Positions 1 through 11,008 of a DNA stretch of 64,000 bases are shown in pieces. A program made the translations under genes and the position numbers. The notes below the pieces were generated by a model. The model saw only the letters and a program-made list of their open reading frames with translations. It was not told the origin of the DNA and did not search any database. This DNA is from Lineus longissimus (Eukaryota; Nemertea; Pilidiophora; Heteronemertea; Lineidae): the NCBI RefSeq assembly GCF_910592395.1, contig NC_088314.1:13146001-13210000 (forward strand). Direction: 5' to 3'. Position 1 is the stretch's first letter. Every line of letters starts with the position of its first letter.

Positions 1-1
1 A

Positions 2-1096
2 AACCTCCCGTCTGATCTTCGTTATCCTTCTCGTCATTCGCGACCGGACACCCGCAGTAGTGTGCGATGTAATCGCAGAATTGTGGTTCCAAAATCACTC
101 TGGAGCACGATGCTTAACACAATCCACCAAGGGCACCAGGGCATGGACAAGTGTCAGCTTCGCGGGCGACACTCCGTGTACTGGCCTGGTATGTCCAATG
201 CTGTCACACAGATGGTCTCTCAGTGTGGTAGATGTCAAGACCAGCAGAATAGACAGCAGAAAGAAACACTCCAACCGTACGAAGTCGCCAAGTATCCGTT
301 GCAGAGACTGGGTTCTGATTTCTTTGTGTTTAACCACTTCAAGTCGATAATCAGCGAGCATGGTATCCCCGAGGAAATTGTATCAGACAATGGGCCCCAG
401 TACGACTCCCAGGAATTCCGCAAATTCTTCGCCGCGTACAATATCAAATGGACTCCCAGTAGCCCAACCTACCCTCAGAGCAATGGGTATGCTGAACGTT
501 GCGTACAAACAGTTAAAAACTTGTTGAAAAAAGCTCTGGAGAGCGGTGAAGATGCTAATCTCGCACTACTCAACTACCGCTCCACTCCGATCTCTAATAA
601 CTTACCATCACCCGCTAGACTTCTAATGAACAGAGACTTGCGCACTCTACTTCCCACAACTCCGAGACTTCTCAAAAGTCAAGCTATAGACAATGACTTG
701 ATCAAGGACAATCTCCAGGACAGGCAAAACAAACAAAAATTCTACTATGATCGCAAGGCACAAACTGAGTTGCCACCACTTGAAAAAGGACAAAATGTTC
801 GCCTGTTCAATCAGAAGTCCAAACTATGGGACCCCGCAACTGTCATAGATAATACTCCATTTCCTAAATCTTACATTGTGAAAACTGAGAAGGGCAGTTA
901 CCGCAGAAATCGCCGAGATATTCGTACCACTGCATGTACCAGCGATAATCGTAGGCCTAGTGATGACGACCTTGACCTTGAAACCAGTTGTGAAAACACT
1001 AGCAGTGTTATCGTGCCTGAAGTACCAGTTGTACCCAATGTCAGAAGATCATGCCGCAGTGTGAAGGCACCTCAGCGCCTCATTGAAGAAATCTAA
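2..1096 (+). pseudogene. Ty3/gypsy-type pol 3' end (integrase), 5' truncated by window
   Basis: The frame is open from the window edge to a TAA at 1094-1096, so the true start lies upstream. The product is the integrase that inserts retrotransposon cDNA into the genome. A zinc-binding H-H-C-C motif is visible (HQGHQG then CGRCQ), followed by the core motif SDNGPQY and the PQSNGYAER segment with the catalytic Glu. The part between the first catalytic Asp (LGSDFFVFN, near 310-340) and HFKSIISEHGIP is missing: in related integrases about 30-45 residues lie there, including the VVDYFS segment. The frame is kept, so this is an in-frame internal deletion and the enzyme should be inactive. A short basic C-terminal tail follows. 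The 3' neighbour is a purine tract and an LTR-like start, as expected at the end of a gypsy element. Confidence 0.85.
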
Positions 1097-1248
1097 CTAA
1101 ATGTCATATAACTTGTAGTTAGTGTATACCATGTGTAGTGACAATAGGACAATCATAACTAAAGGACAATCACAATATTGTGAGTCATGTTTGTAATTTT
1201 TTGTACTCATTGGATATTCCTGATCACATCTCTGTTCAGGACATTAAA

Positions 1249-1385
1249 ACAAGAAGGGGGAGATGTGACAGTATTGCTTACATGTATAATTATGATTGTG
1301 CTATGAAGACAATCTAAGACGTTTAGTTCCTGTAGACAACTATAGGTGTCTCTCTAATCAATCATGCGGTCTAAGCCCTGACCAG
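1249..1385 (+). mobile_element. Polypurine tract and first part of the gypsy 3' LTR, cut by Harbinger
   Basis: A purine run (aagaaggggga, about 1251-1261) sits just before TGTGACAG at 1264. This is the usual order of polypurine tract then LTR start for a plus-strand gypsy element. The LTR is interrupted after the CAG at 1383-1385 by the Harbinger element. The other part resumes after 10091. Confidence 0.6.
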
Positions 1386-1540
1386 GGCCCGGTTTCTCAA
1401 AGAATCTTAAGTCTGTTTTGGTGACTTAAGTATGAGAATTTCTTAAGTTTTGTCTTAAGTTGATTCACAAAGAATCTTAACTCGCCTAGCCGACTTAAGT
1501 ACCCCAAAAACTTAAGCACGGTAGCTACCGTACTTAAGTC
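1386..1540. repeat. Left terminal and subterminal repeats of the Harbinger element
   Basis: After the terminal repeat the hexamer CTTAAG occurs seven times in about 150 bp. Two of them bracket a near-perfect 28-bp palindrome at 1511-1538 whose core, ACGGTAGCTACCGT (1518-1531), is perfect. Such subterminal repeats are candidate binding sites for the transposase or its Myb-like partner. That role is inference. Confidence 0.75.
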
Positions 1541-1557
1541 GGAATTAAGGACACAAA

Positions 1558-4134
1558 ATGGCGGAAATTCGCCGGCACAACCGGCCTGTCCTTCGATATT
1601 TGATGGCCCGAGGCCCAGAAAGACGACTCGTAGACCATCAAAACCCCTTGGAGAAGTACTCCGCCAAGGGGGTGAAAGACAGATATCGTTTCCTGCCCGA
1701 CACAATAATGGTCTTCGTTGAGGTATTCGGCCCAAAGTTGACGCGTCCGACCGACCGTGGCCATGCACTGCCTGTCATACTACAAATGTGCGTGTGTCTC
1801 CGTTTCCTTGCTTGCGGGTCCTTCCAAATAATGGTCGGGGATGGAGATGGACTGTCAAAAAGTTCCGTGTGCCGTATCGTGAAGGCCACCATGAATGAAA
1901 TAATCAAATATATGAGCGAAATCATAAAATTTCCGAGGGGCGACGAAGCCACAGAAACTAAGAAGCGCTTCTTCGCAGTTGCAGGTATGTATCAGTTCCC
2001 ATCTCATGTGCTCCTCGCCCACTACTATTTATAGTGCTCCAATCAGCAAAATGAATGACAAAATCGATAGGTGAACATGCATATTAAGCAGGTCAAACTT
2101 CTCCAATCAGCAAACGGTGAATGAAGAAATCGCTGTTGGTAACCGTGAATATTTTAACAGGTCAAGGACAGGTCAAACTTCATCAGCTGTTTTTTTTTCA
2201 TCACACACATGCATGACATGTGTCGTGTGTCATCATGGAAGCGAAACTGCGTGGTTCAATGCTGTTGTTTGTTTATTGAAAACCGGCTGTTAGATTGCTG
2301 GAAACTTTATAATCATGTGAAGGTATCTATGCAGCCATCTATTCTAATGAATACTCGCATCCGCGCCACTGTGACTGTGCAGTTGAGTTGATCGAGTGCA
2401 GACTGTTGTCGACTGTGACTGTACGTAGTGTTGCATGTTGTTGTTGTGTGCTTGTGTGTCCACCAATGACCATCATCCATGGCATGTACAGCCTACACTA
2501 CTGCTGTATGGATTGTTGGTCAGTCAGGTCTGGCCTATACTCGATCATGAGTATGCAGTATGTTCTATACTTTTCTTGTACCAATATCATCCCTCCATGC
2601 ATTGCATACTGCATCCATAAAAATGCCCTCAACTCACTGAGTGAGGTGGATGTCGACCAGGGCGGGGCGCAGTCGGGGAATGATATAGTTAGTTAGGCCT
2701 AATACAGGTCAGTTTGTGTGTTGCCTAATGGTTCTTCCACTTTGATTTTAGGTTTCCCTAACGTAATCGGTGCTTTGGACTGCACACAGGTAAAGATTCA
2801 AGCCCCATCTCAATTTGAGGATGTTTATGTCTGTCGCAAATCCATTCACAGCATCAATGTTCAGGTAAGCATGTGTGAATAGAACACTTTCAAAAGTCAG
2901 TTGGTAGCCCTGCCTAGTAACGAAATGTGCACATAATGTCTGTAGGCCTACACCAAAGTACAATAAACATGCATTGCATTTATTACCAGATGACCGGCTG
3001 GCTGGCTTTTTTATTTAGTCATCTTGGAACGAGATCAGGTTCACTTTCAAAGCCTGGCTCATTGGAGGCCTGATCTAGTTTAAGAGATTGCATGTCCATC
3101 TGAAATATGAATATCCTGATTCCTGGCATAGTATGAATTAAAATCATTGCTAAGTATGAAAAATTTTGAAAGTACAGTGTTTCTGCCAGAAAAAAATTCA
3201 AGAGGGGGAACCAAAGCCCAAATTCCTGGTCGAAAGAGCAAATTTTGGCTGTTTTTCGGACAATCTTGGCAGTTGCCCCCCCCCCCCCGGCAGAAACCCA
3301 GAAATAATATTTCAATTTCCACTTTTTGGTATTGCAGATGATATGTGATGCTGATCGCATTGCCACAAACCTTGTAGCCAAATGGCCGGGAAGTGTTCAC
3401 GACAGTCGAATATTCAAGGTGTCGTCCATTGGCCGAGAACTTGCTAACCAAGGTAATTCAGACATGTGTGATACCCACTAAAAACAAGTAATTTAATAGA
3501 TAGATAAATAATTTAATTGGAACTTTATCAACATTTATAACTAACATACATGTAGTAGAAAAGAAATTATCACATAGGCATACTACTGGATCAACAGTAT
3601 CATGCTTATTTGAAAAATATATAATATATAAACGAGAAACCCCATGTTATGTATAAAATGACAAAAAAACATTGATATTCTCATATTCAATAAATTAGTA
3701 TAAAATTCATTCATTTTGAAAAAAATTATTACATTTACAATATTGTATTTACAATTTCAGCTCCACATGATGGATTCCTTTTGGGAGACAAAGGTTATGC
3801 ACTTGAACCGTACCTGATGACACCTTATCGGAATCCAACACCTGAAGAAGCCAGATTCAATGCCGCCCAAGCACGAACCAGGACACGAGTTGAGCAGGCA
3901 TTTGGCATTTTAAAGAGGCGGTTCCATTGCTTGCACGATGAAATTCGGCTGGTCCCAGAACAGGCCTGTAAAGTGATAGTCTGCTGTGTAATCCTCAACA
4001 ACATTGCACTGAAGCGGCAGGATGTGATGGAGCCACTTTTGGAGAATCAATATAACCTTGATCCCATTGATGACGATACTGTAACTGGAAGGGTTGTAAG
4101 AGATCATTTGCGTGATACCTTCTTTCATTTCTGA
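1558..4134 (+). CDS. Harbinger (HARBI1-like) DDE transposase, four exons
   Basis: Proposed exons are 1558-1984, 2752-2864, 3338-3452 and 3761-4134. All introns are GT..AG (donors gtatgt, gtaagc, gtaatt; acceptors ttttag, attgcag, atttcag), and phases match to give 342 residues with no internal stop. This is close to the length of HARBI1-family proteins. The catalytic triad is visible: Asp152 in GALDCTQ, Asp202 in GSVHDSRIF, Glu263 in [15 protein letters not shown]. An LLGDKGY motif precedes the Glu. The N-terminal part has the family's [15 protein letters not shown] helix-turn-helix-like segment. It would cut and rejoin the CAG-flanked element ends in the nucleus together with the Myb-like protein encoded at 9352-6194. 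The ATG at 1558 lies just inside the left subterminal repeats. Confidence 0.88.
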
Positions 4135-4385
4135 TTGTGCAAGCATGCAAGTGTTTTTTATGATATTTTAAGAGGAAACCTAAGTGAGTTGGCCATAAAA
4201 TTGCATTTAAAAGAATACATGTGTTAGGGGCAAAATCCGTGTGCTATGTGAATCTATGCCTTTTATAGGTACGAAAAATAGTATTCAAAACTTTGGTTCA
4301 TAGATCTTGTACTGTTTGGCATGTTTGATATTTGTACTTTTTGTGGCAAATTTGGATGTTTTTGATAGAATGTCTGACAGATCAG

Positions 4386-5715
4386 GGCCCGGTTGCACAG
4401 TCAGCATTAGGTTAACAACAACTTAAAGGCCATATATCAAGGTTTTTTGCCATTTTCTGCTGTAAGACGATTTCAAAAGTGTACCTAACACTTTATACAA
4501 TACAGAAAACCAAATGCAATTAGCTCCATCCATTTTGAAGATATAGCCAATTATGTGTTTGACAACTTGATTACCTAATCAGGCTAGCAACTGGCTTGTT
4601 AGAGCCAGGTGGCGGGTTCAGCAAAAGTTGTGATGTAGATCAGGTTATCTGTACATGTCATGCAATCATAAAAGCAGGAGGGCCTTAATTAATTATGCAC
4701 ACCTGGAAGTAATGTGTTTCATTCACTATGGTGTATTGTGTGGCTCCGAATTGTGTCAAGGCTAGCACAAAGAACAATCGAATGACGGATGGGACCCATT
4801 TTCATGAATTTCCAAAGCCAGTTGAACGAGAGAGGAGGAAGCTGTGGATTCGGAAGTGCAAACGTTTGGAGTGTTGGAAGCCTGGGCCTTCGGCCAAACT
4901 TTGCAGTGATCACTTTGTCGATACGGATTATCACATGAAGCCGGATAACTGCATCCAACTGAATATTAAATGCCACTTGTTAAAAACAGCTGTTCCAACC
5001 ATGTCAATTGCATTTAATGCCCGAGGCTGCTGAGGTCGGTTGTTATACATAATGTGTAGGCCCTATTGGGGCCTGTGATACCGCATAGTGTCTTCTTGTG
5101 TTCCAGCCATAGCAAGGTGACAGCGACACAGGTCAGTGTCAGTGACAGCCACTGTCAATGACAGATTATTGTCATCTGACATCTAGGCCTATCTAACGTT
5201 GCACGGCATTATATCGTCACGTCAAGATGATTGTGCATAATACCGTCACTTTTCAATAGTAGTTCAGCGTCATAACATAACTGGCGATACAACACTGACG
5301 AGGCGAAACAATATTGTGCAACATTAGTCTGTTCAAAAATCATACATGTTATGCATCAGCAACCGTCTATCAATGTCTTCTTTGCTATATCGGCAGGTCT
5401 GCCATGCAAATTGATTAACCACAATTTCTAATCACTTTCGTCTGAATGATCACTCTCATTATGATCTAGTGATATTAATGGCTCGAACATGTACGGCTCA
5501 ACGTTTAAATATCCTTCTGTATCGACCAAGTGCTAATGCTTGATTTAAAATCTCACTTATGTAGCAGTTGAATATCATCGACTTGGAAATTTTAACAGTA
5601 ATCCTTAATATAATACCATTTTAATTGATAACTCTAGTCTTACATTAGTGAGATTTTAAAGCCAGCATTAGCGCTAACGTTGGTGTTAACCTAACACTGA
5701 TTGAGCAACTGAGAC
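4386..5715. mobile_element. Candidate nested element carrying a THAP gene
   Basis: The left end (GGGCCCGGTTGCACAGTCAG at 4386) and the reverse complement of the sequence ending near 5715 share an imperfect inverted repeat that is identical over TTAGGTTAAC and similar outward. The pair encloses the THAP reading frame at 4728-5033. It lies between the transposase and Myb genes of the Harbinger, so it may be a passenger insertion. No clear target duplication was found. Confidence 0.4.
4728..5033 (+). CDS. THAP-domain protein, 101 aa
   Basis: The frame starts at an ATG and has the full set of THAP zinc-finger landmarks. Cys4 and Cys9 (YCVAPNC), a conserved FPK proline at 29, Trp40 in RRKLW, Cys59 and His62 (KLCSDHF), and the closing AVPT box at residues 88-91 are all present. 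THAP domains are C2CH zinc-coordinating DNA-binding modules found in host regulators and in P-element and related transposases. Here the protein ends ten residues after the AVPT box, so no transposase domain is attached unless the frame is spliced onward. It could be the DNA-binding subunit of a nested transposon or a captured host exon. Confidence 0.75.
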   Translation: MVYCVAPNCVKASTKNNRMTDGTHFHEFPKPVERERRKLWIRKCKRLECWKPGPSAKLCSDHFVDTDYHMKPDNCIQLNIKCHLLKTAVPTMSIAFNARGC

Positions 5716-6193
5716 AAGACCACTAATGAATATTCATAGGTTGGAGGGTCCAGGCCTATCTATTAGACGAGTGCATGTTTTTTACTCTCAAGTACATATT
5801 TGGAGAGGTATTGACAAAATATTTGTTGTGGCAAGTCTATAGATATAAAGAAATTATTTGATGAAAAAATTAATTTCGAATTTTGCTAATTGGGTAATAG
5901 GGGGCGTGTTTTGAGTTTTTTCTGCCAGTTGGCTGAAAAGAGTGGAAATATCAAAGTCTGTCTAATTTGTCGATTAAGAAAAAATTTCCGTGGTCAATCA
6001 CCATTTTATTTTTCACCATTTACTTGCCCGACTGTCCGGAATAACATGAGGGCCTAACTAACATGGCTCATTGAAATACCTTGTTAATTCTTCGGTTCAC
6101 GGGTGAACCGTAAAGCATGAGGCGTGAGGAGTGAAGCGTGAAGCTCTATGTAACGTCTGCCTTAGGGGCATGAAAACTTGATTGACTGCAGAT
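5716..6193. repeat. Non-coding interior of Harbinger with a fragment of another repeat
   Basis: No reading frame is supported here. At about 6060-6165 the sequence resembles the right end of the inverted-repeat element at 35018-35799: the same order of a 'ttgaaatacct', an 'aattctt..ggt', a 'gtgaa.cgt' block and 'ctatgt.ac' is seen. It is probably a decayed copy of that family. Confidence 0.4.
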
Positions 6194-9100
6194 TTAATCC
6201 TTATGCAGTTTAGCCATTTTTAGCTTGATGTAATCAGTTTTAAGGCCAACAAGAGCTATCTGACAGTCAATCAACTTTTGTTGCTGCTGTGCTGCCAACT
6301 TCTCCTCTTGCATGACCTCGTAGGAAAGATTTTCAAGGTCTTCCTTAGATCTTTTCGGCTTTGGTGGCTTGACCGAGGCTTTAAGCAGATTGGCAAGTTC
6401 TGCCTTGTTCATGTTCTTGTCAATGTAAGTGCTGGGGCAGCTGGCTGATCCTGCTACCCTCTTGCATGTGGACCTTGGTTCAAGAGGGGCACTTCCTAGG
6501 GCTGCTGAAGGCTTGGAGGACATACTAGTTATAGTAGAGCTAGGAAGAACAGCTGCAATTCCTCCTGCAGAAGTCTCAGCATCAGCTGATTGTAATGGTA
6601 GTCGGAAGTCAAACACGACATTCTTGTGTTCATCTTGCGTCACTGCTGTCCATGCTGAAAGTAGTTAAAGATGTGTAGAAATATGGTTCAACATCAATAC
6701 ATGACATTAGTTTTGCAATGATTAAAACTGTCAAAAGTTGCTATGTTATATCAATCTAAAATGATTTTTTTTAGATCGCTTAATTCCGCTCGGCTGACGT
6801 TTACTATTCAGTGAAATGAGTCGCTGTGCCTTTTATCTTGATGTGTGATGTGAACAATTTGTTGGGGAATTTTGATTGGGGGGCCTACTGTATGTTTTCT
6901 GGCATGTCCAAATAAGGGAGGTTGAGAATAACGACTTATCGCGGACACTTATCGTGTAAAACTGTAGAAAGAGGACAAAATTTGTGTACATATGCATCTG
7001 GATGTACGTATAAGTTTCCGTGATAAGTGACTGATCTCAACCTCCCTAATCTTATCAAATCAACCTAATACATGCATGTACCTATCTCAGAGTCGAACCC
7101 ACTAATAAGGCCCTTGATGCTCGGATCACCTTCTCTCATGGCGTAGTAGGCCTCTTCAGCATCAGTTGGTGGTGGTTGACGTCCCCCACCACCAGTTGCT
7201 GGATGACGCATTTCGTCCATTTTTGCCCGTGCTGAAAATGAATGAAAACAACTTATTTATTTCAGCTATTAAATGCAATACAGTCCTGATCATTTTAATC
7301 ATATCAACCTCCTACATTCCTAAGATATTTTGCAAACTAATAGATAAACTAAATGACCAATAACATAAATGCAAGTATTTTCGTAAGGGTATGCCTACAT
7401 GCAGGCCTTGATAAGGATTCTATTATTGTCAAAATGTTTTCATGTGGTATTGATAGTTAGCATGGTTAGTAGGCCTTCACTTTTACCTTTCTCTTTACTG
7501 GTATTGGAACAGGGCCTTATCTGACTTTTTGCAAAATGTTGGTGCTTTCTACTGAAGTCTTAACCCTACAGCTGCGTGAACTGAACTCTTGACTTCTGAT
7601 ACATAATAATTTTTTGTGAGAATGGTAAAATGACTTACCTCCATGCTTTATATTCTTGTACTTTTTTTCACATTCTGCACTTGTGCGCACCACTACTCCT
7701 GCAGCGCTGTACGTAATGATATTTCGAAACAGTTCAAGTTCAAATTTGAACTAAGATGTAAGAATGATGCTAAAAGTAACATCACACAACAAAAAAGTGC
7801 ATTGCCATTGACATTTTAAAAATATCAATATTGCAGTACTAAATTGCAATACCTGGGCCATGATGCCTTATTTGATGATTATAACCATAGTAGGCCTACT
7901 TAGCAAAACTTCAGTTCCTATATCACTTTGAAATTATCTTGTATCAGCCACTGGACTGTTCTTCTTGTGTTCATATTTTCATTTTAAAGGGACTCTGTAG
8001 ACAGCAAGGTGGGCAAGATGAAGTTTAAATTAGTCGAGTCTCTCACATCTCGAAGTACATCGAAATCTTCGATCATGCTTGTACGCCGAATATATTCATA
8101 TATATTAAACATGACCCAGTTTGAACTACAGTGGACACCTCCCTTAGTGGACACCTCTCTATTGAGGATAACCTCTCCATCAAGGACACTAGTTTTGTTC
8201 ACAAAGTGGTTGTTTCCATTACATTTGACCTTTTTAATCAGGCACCTCTCAAGTAAGGACAGCACTTGCCAGTCCTAAGGGTGCCCTGAATAATAGAGAG
8301 GTACTGTACTTAAGATCAAGATGACCAATTTAAACTTTTTGGCACTTTGCTCCTGCCTAAATAGTCCCCATTTCTAAAATGTTGATAAACAGATATGATG
8401 ATGGCATTGTCATTGATCTTGTCAACTCTAGTCTAAAGCATTGATGCACTTGTCATAAATCTTTAACTGTATTAATATTTACACTTTACAGTGAGAGAAA
8501 TATTATTTTATCATTATATTGATTGATTGTTATCAAAACTCATGTTTTTATTGTTCTTATTTCATATCTGAAATCTTTTCTACGGCTGTGACCAATTAGT
8601 ATAGGGGGATTCCCCAAACGCTGAGTCACAGAGCAGCTGCGCTTATCTACATAACACATGCTAATGGTGACCTGATTTCCTTCTATTGGCTGAAATCGTC
8701 ACACCTCCCAACCACACCTCCAAACGATCTCAAAATTAATGTTTGTTTTCTTTCGGAAATGATGTGCGATTCTGTTCGATTTCACAGCAAAAATAGGCAG
8801 TATCGTGTCTGTTTAAGGCGTGGCGAAATTTGAACTTTGGGGACACACAAATTTCGGGGTAAGGCGAGTGCATTTAGGGAAGTTTTTCAGTCGGATTGTG
8901 AGTGTCTACCATGCATCGCTTCGCATGCATGCATGGTGAAGCAGACGACACAACAACATTGAGTCCGTGCACCACGGGCACAAATTTTTAGCACAAAGTT
9001 TGCCCGGTGAACATCACCCCCAGTCAAGTTGTAATATTTGTACTATGCCAGGCATGAATAACTTATTGATTTATTGGTCAACCAGCCGTGTGTCGACGAG

Positions 9101-9352
9101 AAGACTAAAGCAGACAACAGGGAACGATTGAACTTGAAGAACACACCTCACATCCTCGGCAACTGCCTCCCAGGCGGCCCTCTTGGAAGCCTTTGACACG
9201 CAGCCCGTCCCAATGTCCCCTATCCCACTGAAACGTCCAATGCAGTGCCTCTCACGTAGGCGAACAGCCTCCATTAGCATGGCCTCCTCCTGGGATGACC
9301 AATTTGTTGCTCTAACCCGCTTGACTTCATGCACTTCCATGTTTACCTCCAT
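6194..9352 (-). CDS. Harbinger Myb/SANT-like DNA-binding protein, four exons
   Basis: Proposed exons in transcript order are 9352-9147, 7706-7639, 7231-7082 and 6654-6194. All have GT..AG borders and compatible phases, giving 294 residues without a stop. Exons 1 and 2 together form a trihelix/Myb-like domain (TNWSSQEEAMLMEAV, then RTSAECEKKYKNIKH). Exon 3 carries a GGGGRQPPPTDAEE linker and a GLISG motif typical of the accessory protein of Harbinger elements (NAIF1-like). The C-terminus is a Lys/Glu/Gln/Leu-rich likely coiled coil. In the known two-protein Harbinger system this partner carries the transposase into the nucleus and to the element ends. The start was set at the ATG just before the domain; an open frame extends further upstream to about 9610. 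Confidence 0.78.
6911..7055. mobile_element. Small inverted-repeat (MITE-like) element in an intron
   Basis: The two ends, AGGGAGGTTGAGA near 6915 and TCTCAACCTCCCTAA near 7035, are inverted. The following 'acttatc.cgg.cactta' blocks are also inverted. The roughly 145-bp hairpin lies in the last intron of the Myb-like gene. Confidence 0.5.
8127..8313. repeat. Short repeat with tandem 'gtggacacctc' blocks
   Basis: The sequence TACAGTGGACACCTCCCTTA is followed by further copies of 'ggacacctctc', and the right end (gagaggtactgta) is a partial inverse of the left end. It looks like a small DNA-transposon remnant. The family was not identified. Confidence 0.35.
8314..9070. other. Harbinger intron 1 of the Myb gene, no gene seen
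   Basis: This AT-rich stretch with no long open frame lies inside the first intron of the minus-strand Myb-like gene. Confidence 0.5.
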
Positions 9353-9954
9353 TTTTCTCGGGCGTAATGTTGCTTGGCCTAGCGCACATACACAACAGTA
9401 AAGATATGGTACCAATTCCGTTCTAACCGTCGGTAGTCGCCGCCCGTATTTCCGTACATCCTTAATCTTCATCTTCGTCCTTATAATGTGATGGGCTCCT
9501 TTCGGAACGTAATTGATATACTTGGGCCGCTTGGGCTCAGGGGATTTGGACAGCAAAGGAGTAAATACTAATAGCGCTTGATTGTAAGAGGGGGTGTGGG
9601 TGTGGCGCATTTATTGTCTTATCGGCTATATACATGTACATTCAGTGGTAAGTTTCAATAATGAGAGCACCATAGTTACAAAATACTAGTAATTCCTTGG
9701 AAAATTTCATCATTATGGGTCATTATCATCCGCACCGCCGAGCATCAGAAACGAAGATCAATGTGCCTCTCCCGCCATGCCCATTTCTCACGTGGTCGCG
9801 ATGTGGCATTCACAATCCGACCTCCTTCATTGCCGACCAGCTGAAGAGTTCCTTGGAAACGTACTCGGGAATATTCGTAATCTCACGGAAACTCCCGAAG
9901 TCTTAGTGGAACTATCGGAGGCTGGCTGAAACGGCCGGCTCAGCACGTTTCACC

Positions 9955-10091
9955 GGACTTAAGTCATTTTGGGAAAACTTAGCTAAGTTCGTCTTAAGAT
10001 GCTTTGAGATTCGTACTTAAGTTTTTGACTTGGCTTAGTCAAAATATTATGACTTAAGACAAATACTTAAGATTCTTTGAGAAACCGGGCC
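9955..10091. repeat. Right terminal and subterminal repeats of the Harbinger element
   Basis: CTTAAG occurs five times in about 135 bp before the right terminal repeat, which ends GAAACCGGGCC at 10091. This mirrors the left end in motif but not in exact spacing. Confidence 0.75.
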
Positions 10092-10282
10092 CAGAGTCTG
10101 GAATGCTCATATTCATTCATGTGATTAAAAGCTGTTTACGTTGTTATATAAAGAATTCTTCCATCCATGATTACTACCAAGCAACCTTTGAGATACGACA
10201 GCAACACGACACACAGTTCATACCAGGAACAAGCGACTCTTGGAAACTAGTGAACATTCCATCACGAACAGCATTCCAGTTC
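10092..10282 (+). mobile_element. Probable remainder of the gypsy 3' LTR
   Basis: This starts with the second copy of the CAG target duplication (10092-10094) and contains a TATA-like sequence (ttatataaag near 10144) that would suit an LTR promoter. The LTR's right border (a CA end) cannot be fixed because the partner LTR is outside the window. It may stop before 10282. Confidence 0.4.
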
Positions 10283-11008
10283 TCAAGCTGAAAAACTTTT
10301 TCTTGACCGTAATCTGCTTCTTTTCTTTGGCTGTGCAGTGCCCTCATCAACTGCAATAGAACAACATTTATTTGGAATTCAATGAAGATAGAGCTAAAAC
10401 AAAATCAGGGAGATGGATGAGATGAACTGATAGGCAATTAATTATATCATCAAGGACAGTTTAAATCAGAAAAATTTATTCATGGATGGGTCGTTAAGTT
10501 TCATTTGAAAATTGCCCGGATACAGATTCAAAATACATGGATATTTTTTTGGTGAAACTTGCGAATAATAGGTATCTCGAGTGGACTCAATGTTTGTATA
10601 CTGGAGTGGAATATCCAACAAAGAATTGAAACCTGGTCAAAAATCATATACATATTAGAGTGTCAACAATCAATTTTTTAGTAGAATATGATTACCATGA
10701 GTGGAGTAGGCGGAGTATTTTTTTTCTTTCTGAATCCCAGTGAATGGAAAAAACAGCCTAGTTTAAGAATAGAAAGAACACAGCCCCCCCCCCCCCCTCT
10801 TGTCATCAAGCAAATTACCTGTATGTTCAATGTCAAGAAGATTCCCTTCTGGTTCATATGACGTTGTAGGACAGGGCTGCACATTGTCAGCACTGTTGTC
10901 AATACCAGGAATTACCATATGGGGTGCAGCGAACGGTACCTCAACTTGGACATACTTTCCGTCTTCTAGGGTTAGAACAAAGCCTCTTATCTTCCTTGGC
11001 CTGACCAT
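10283..11008 (-). CDS. Possible small two-exon gene of unknown function, 85 aa
   Basis: Exon 1 (11008-10819) starts at an ATG (MVRPRKIRGF) and reaches a GT donor. Exon 2 (10350-10283) follows an attgcag acceptor and ends in a Lys/Arg-rich tail, PKKRSRLRSRKSFSA, then TGA. The phases match exactly (one base, then two bases). The N-terminal part has a short VLTLEDGKYVQVEVP stretch that could form beta strands. I do not recognise the family. The basic tail could be a nuclear localisation signal. Further exons may lie in the 468-bp intron or downstream, where the gypsy LTR begins. It may be a host gene truncated by that LTR or another element's accessory protein. Confidence 0.35.

Larger units (their letters stand above)
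1386..10091. mobile_element. Harbinger DNA transposon, apparently complete and autonomous
   Basis: The element is 8706 bp. The ends are inverted repeats starting GGCCCGGTTTCTCAAAGAAT, identical over about 27 bp at 1386-1412 and 10065-10091. They are flanked by a 3-bp CAG direct repeat at 1383-1385 and 10092-10094. Harbinger elements are known to make 3-bp duplications, including the CWG type. Inside are the two genes expected of the superfamily, facing each other: a HARBI1-like transposase (+, 1558-4134) and a Myb/SANT-like DNA-binding protein (-, 9352-6194). Both can be spliced into open frames with no stop or frameshift. Smaller nested elements occupy 4386-5715 and 6911-7055. The element sits inside a gypsy LTR, so it is younger than that retrotransposon. 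Confidence 0.9.
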
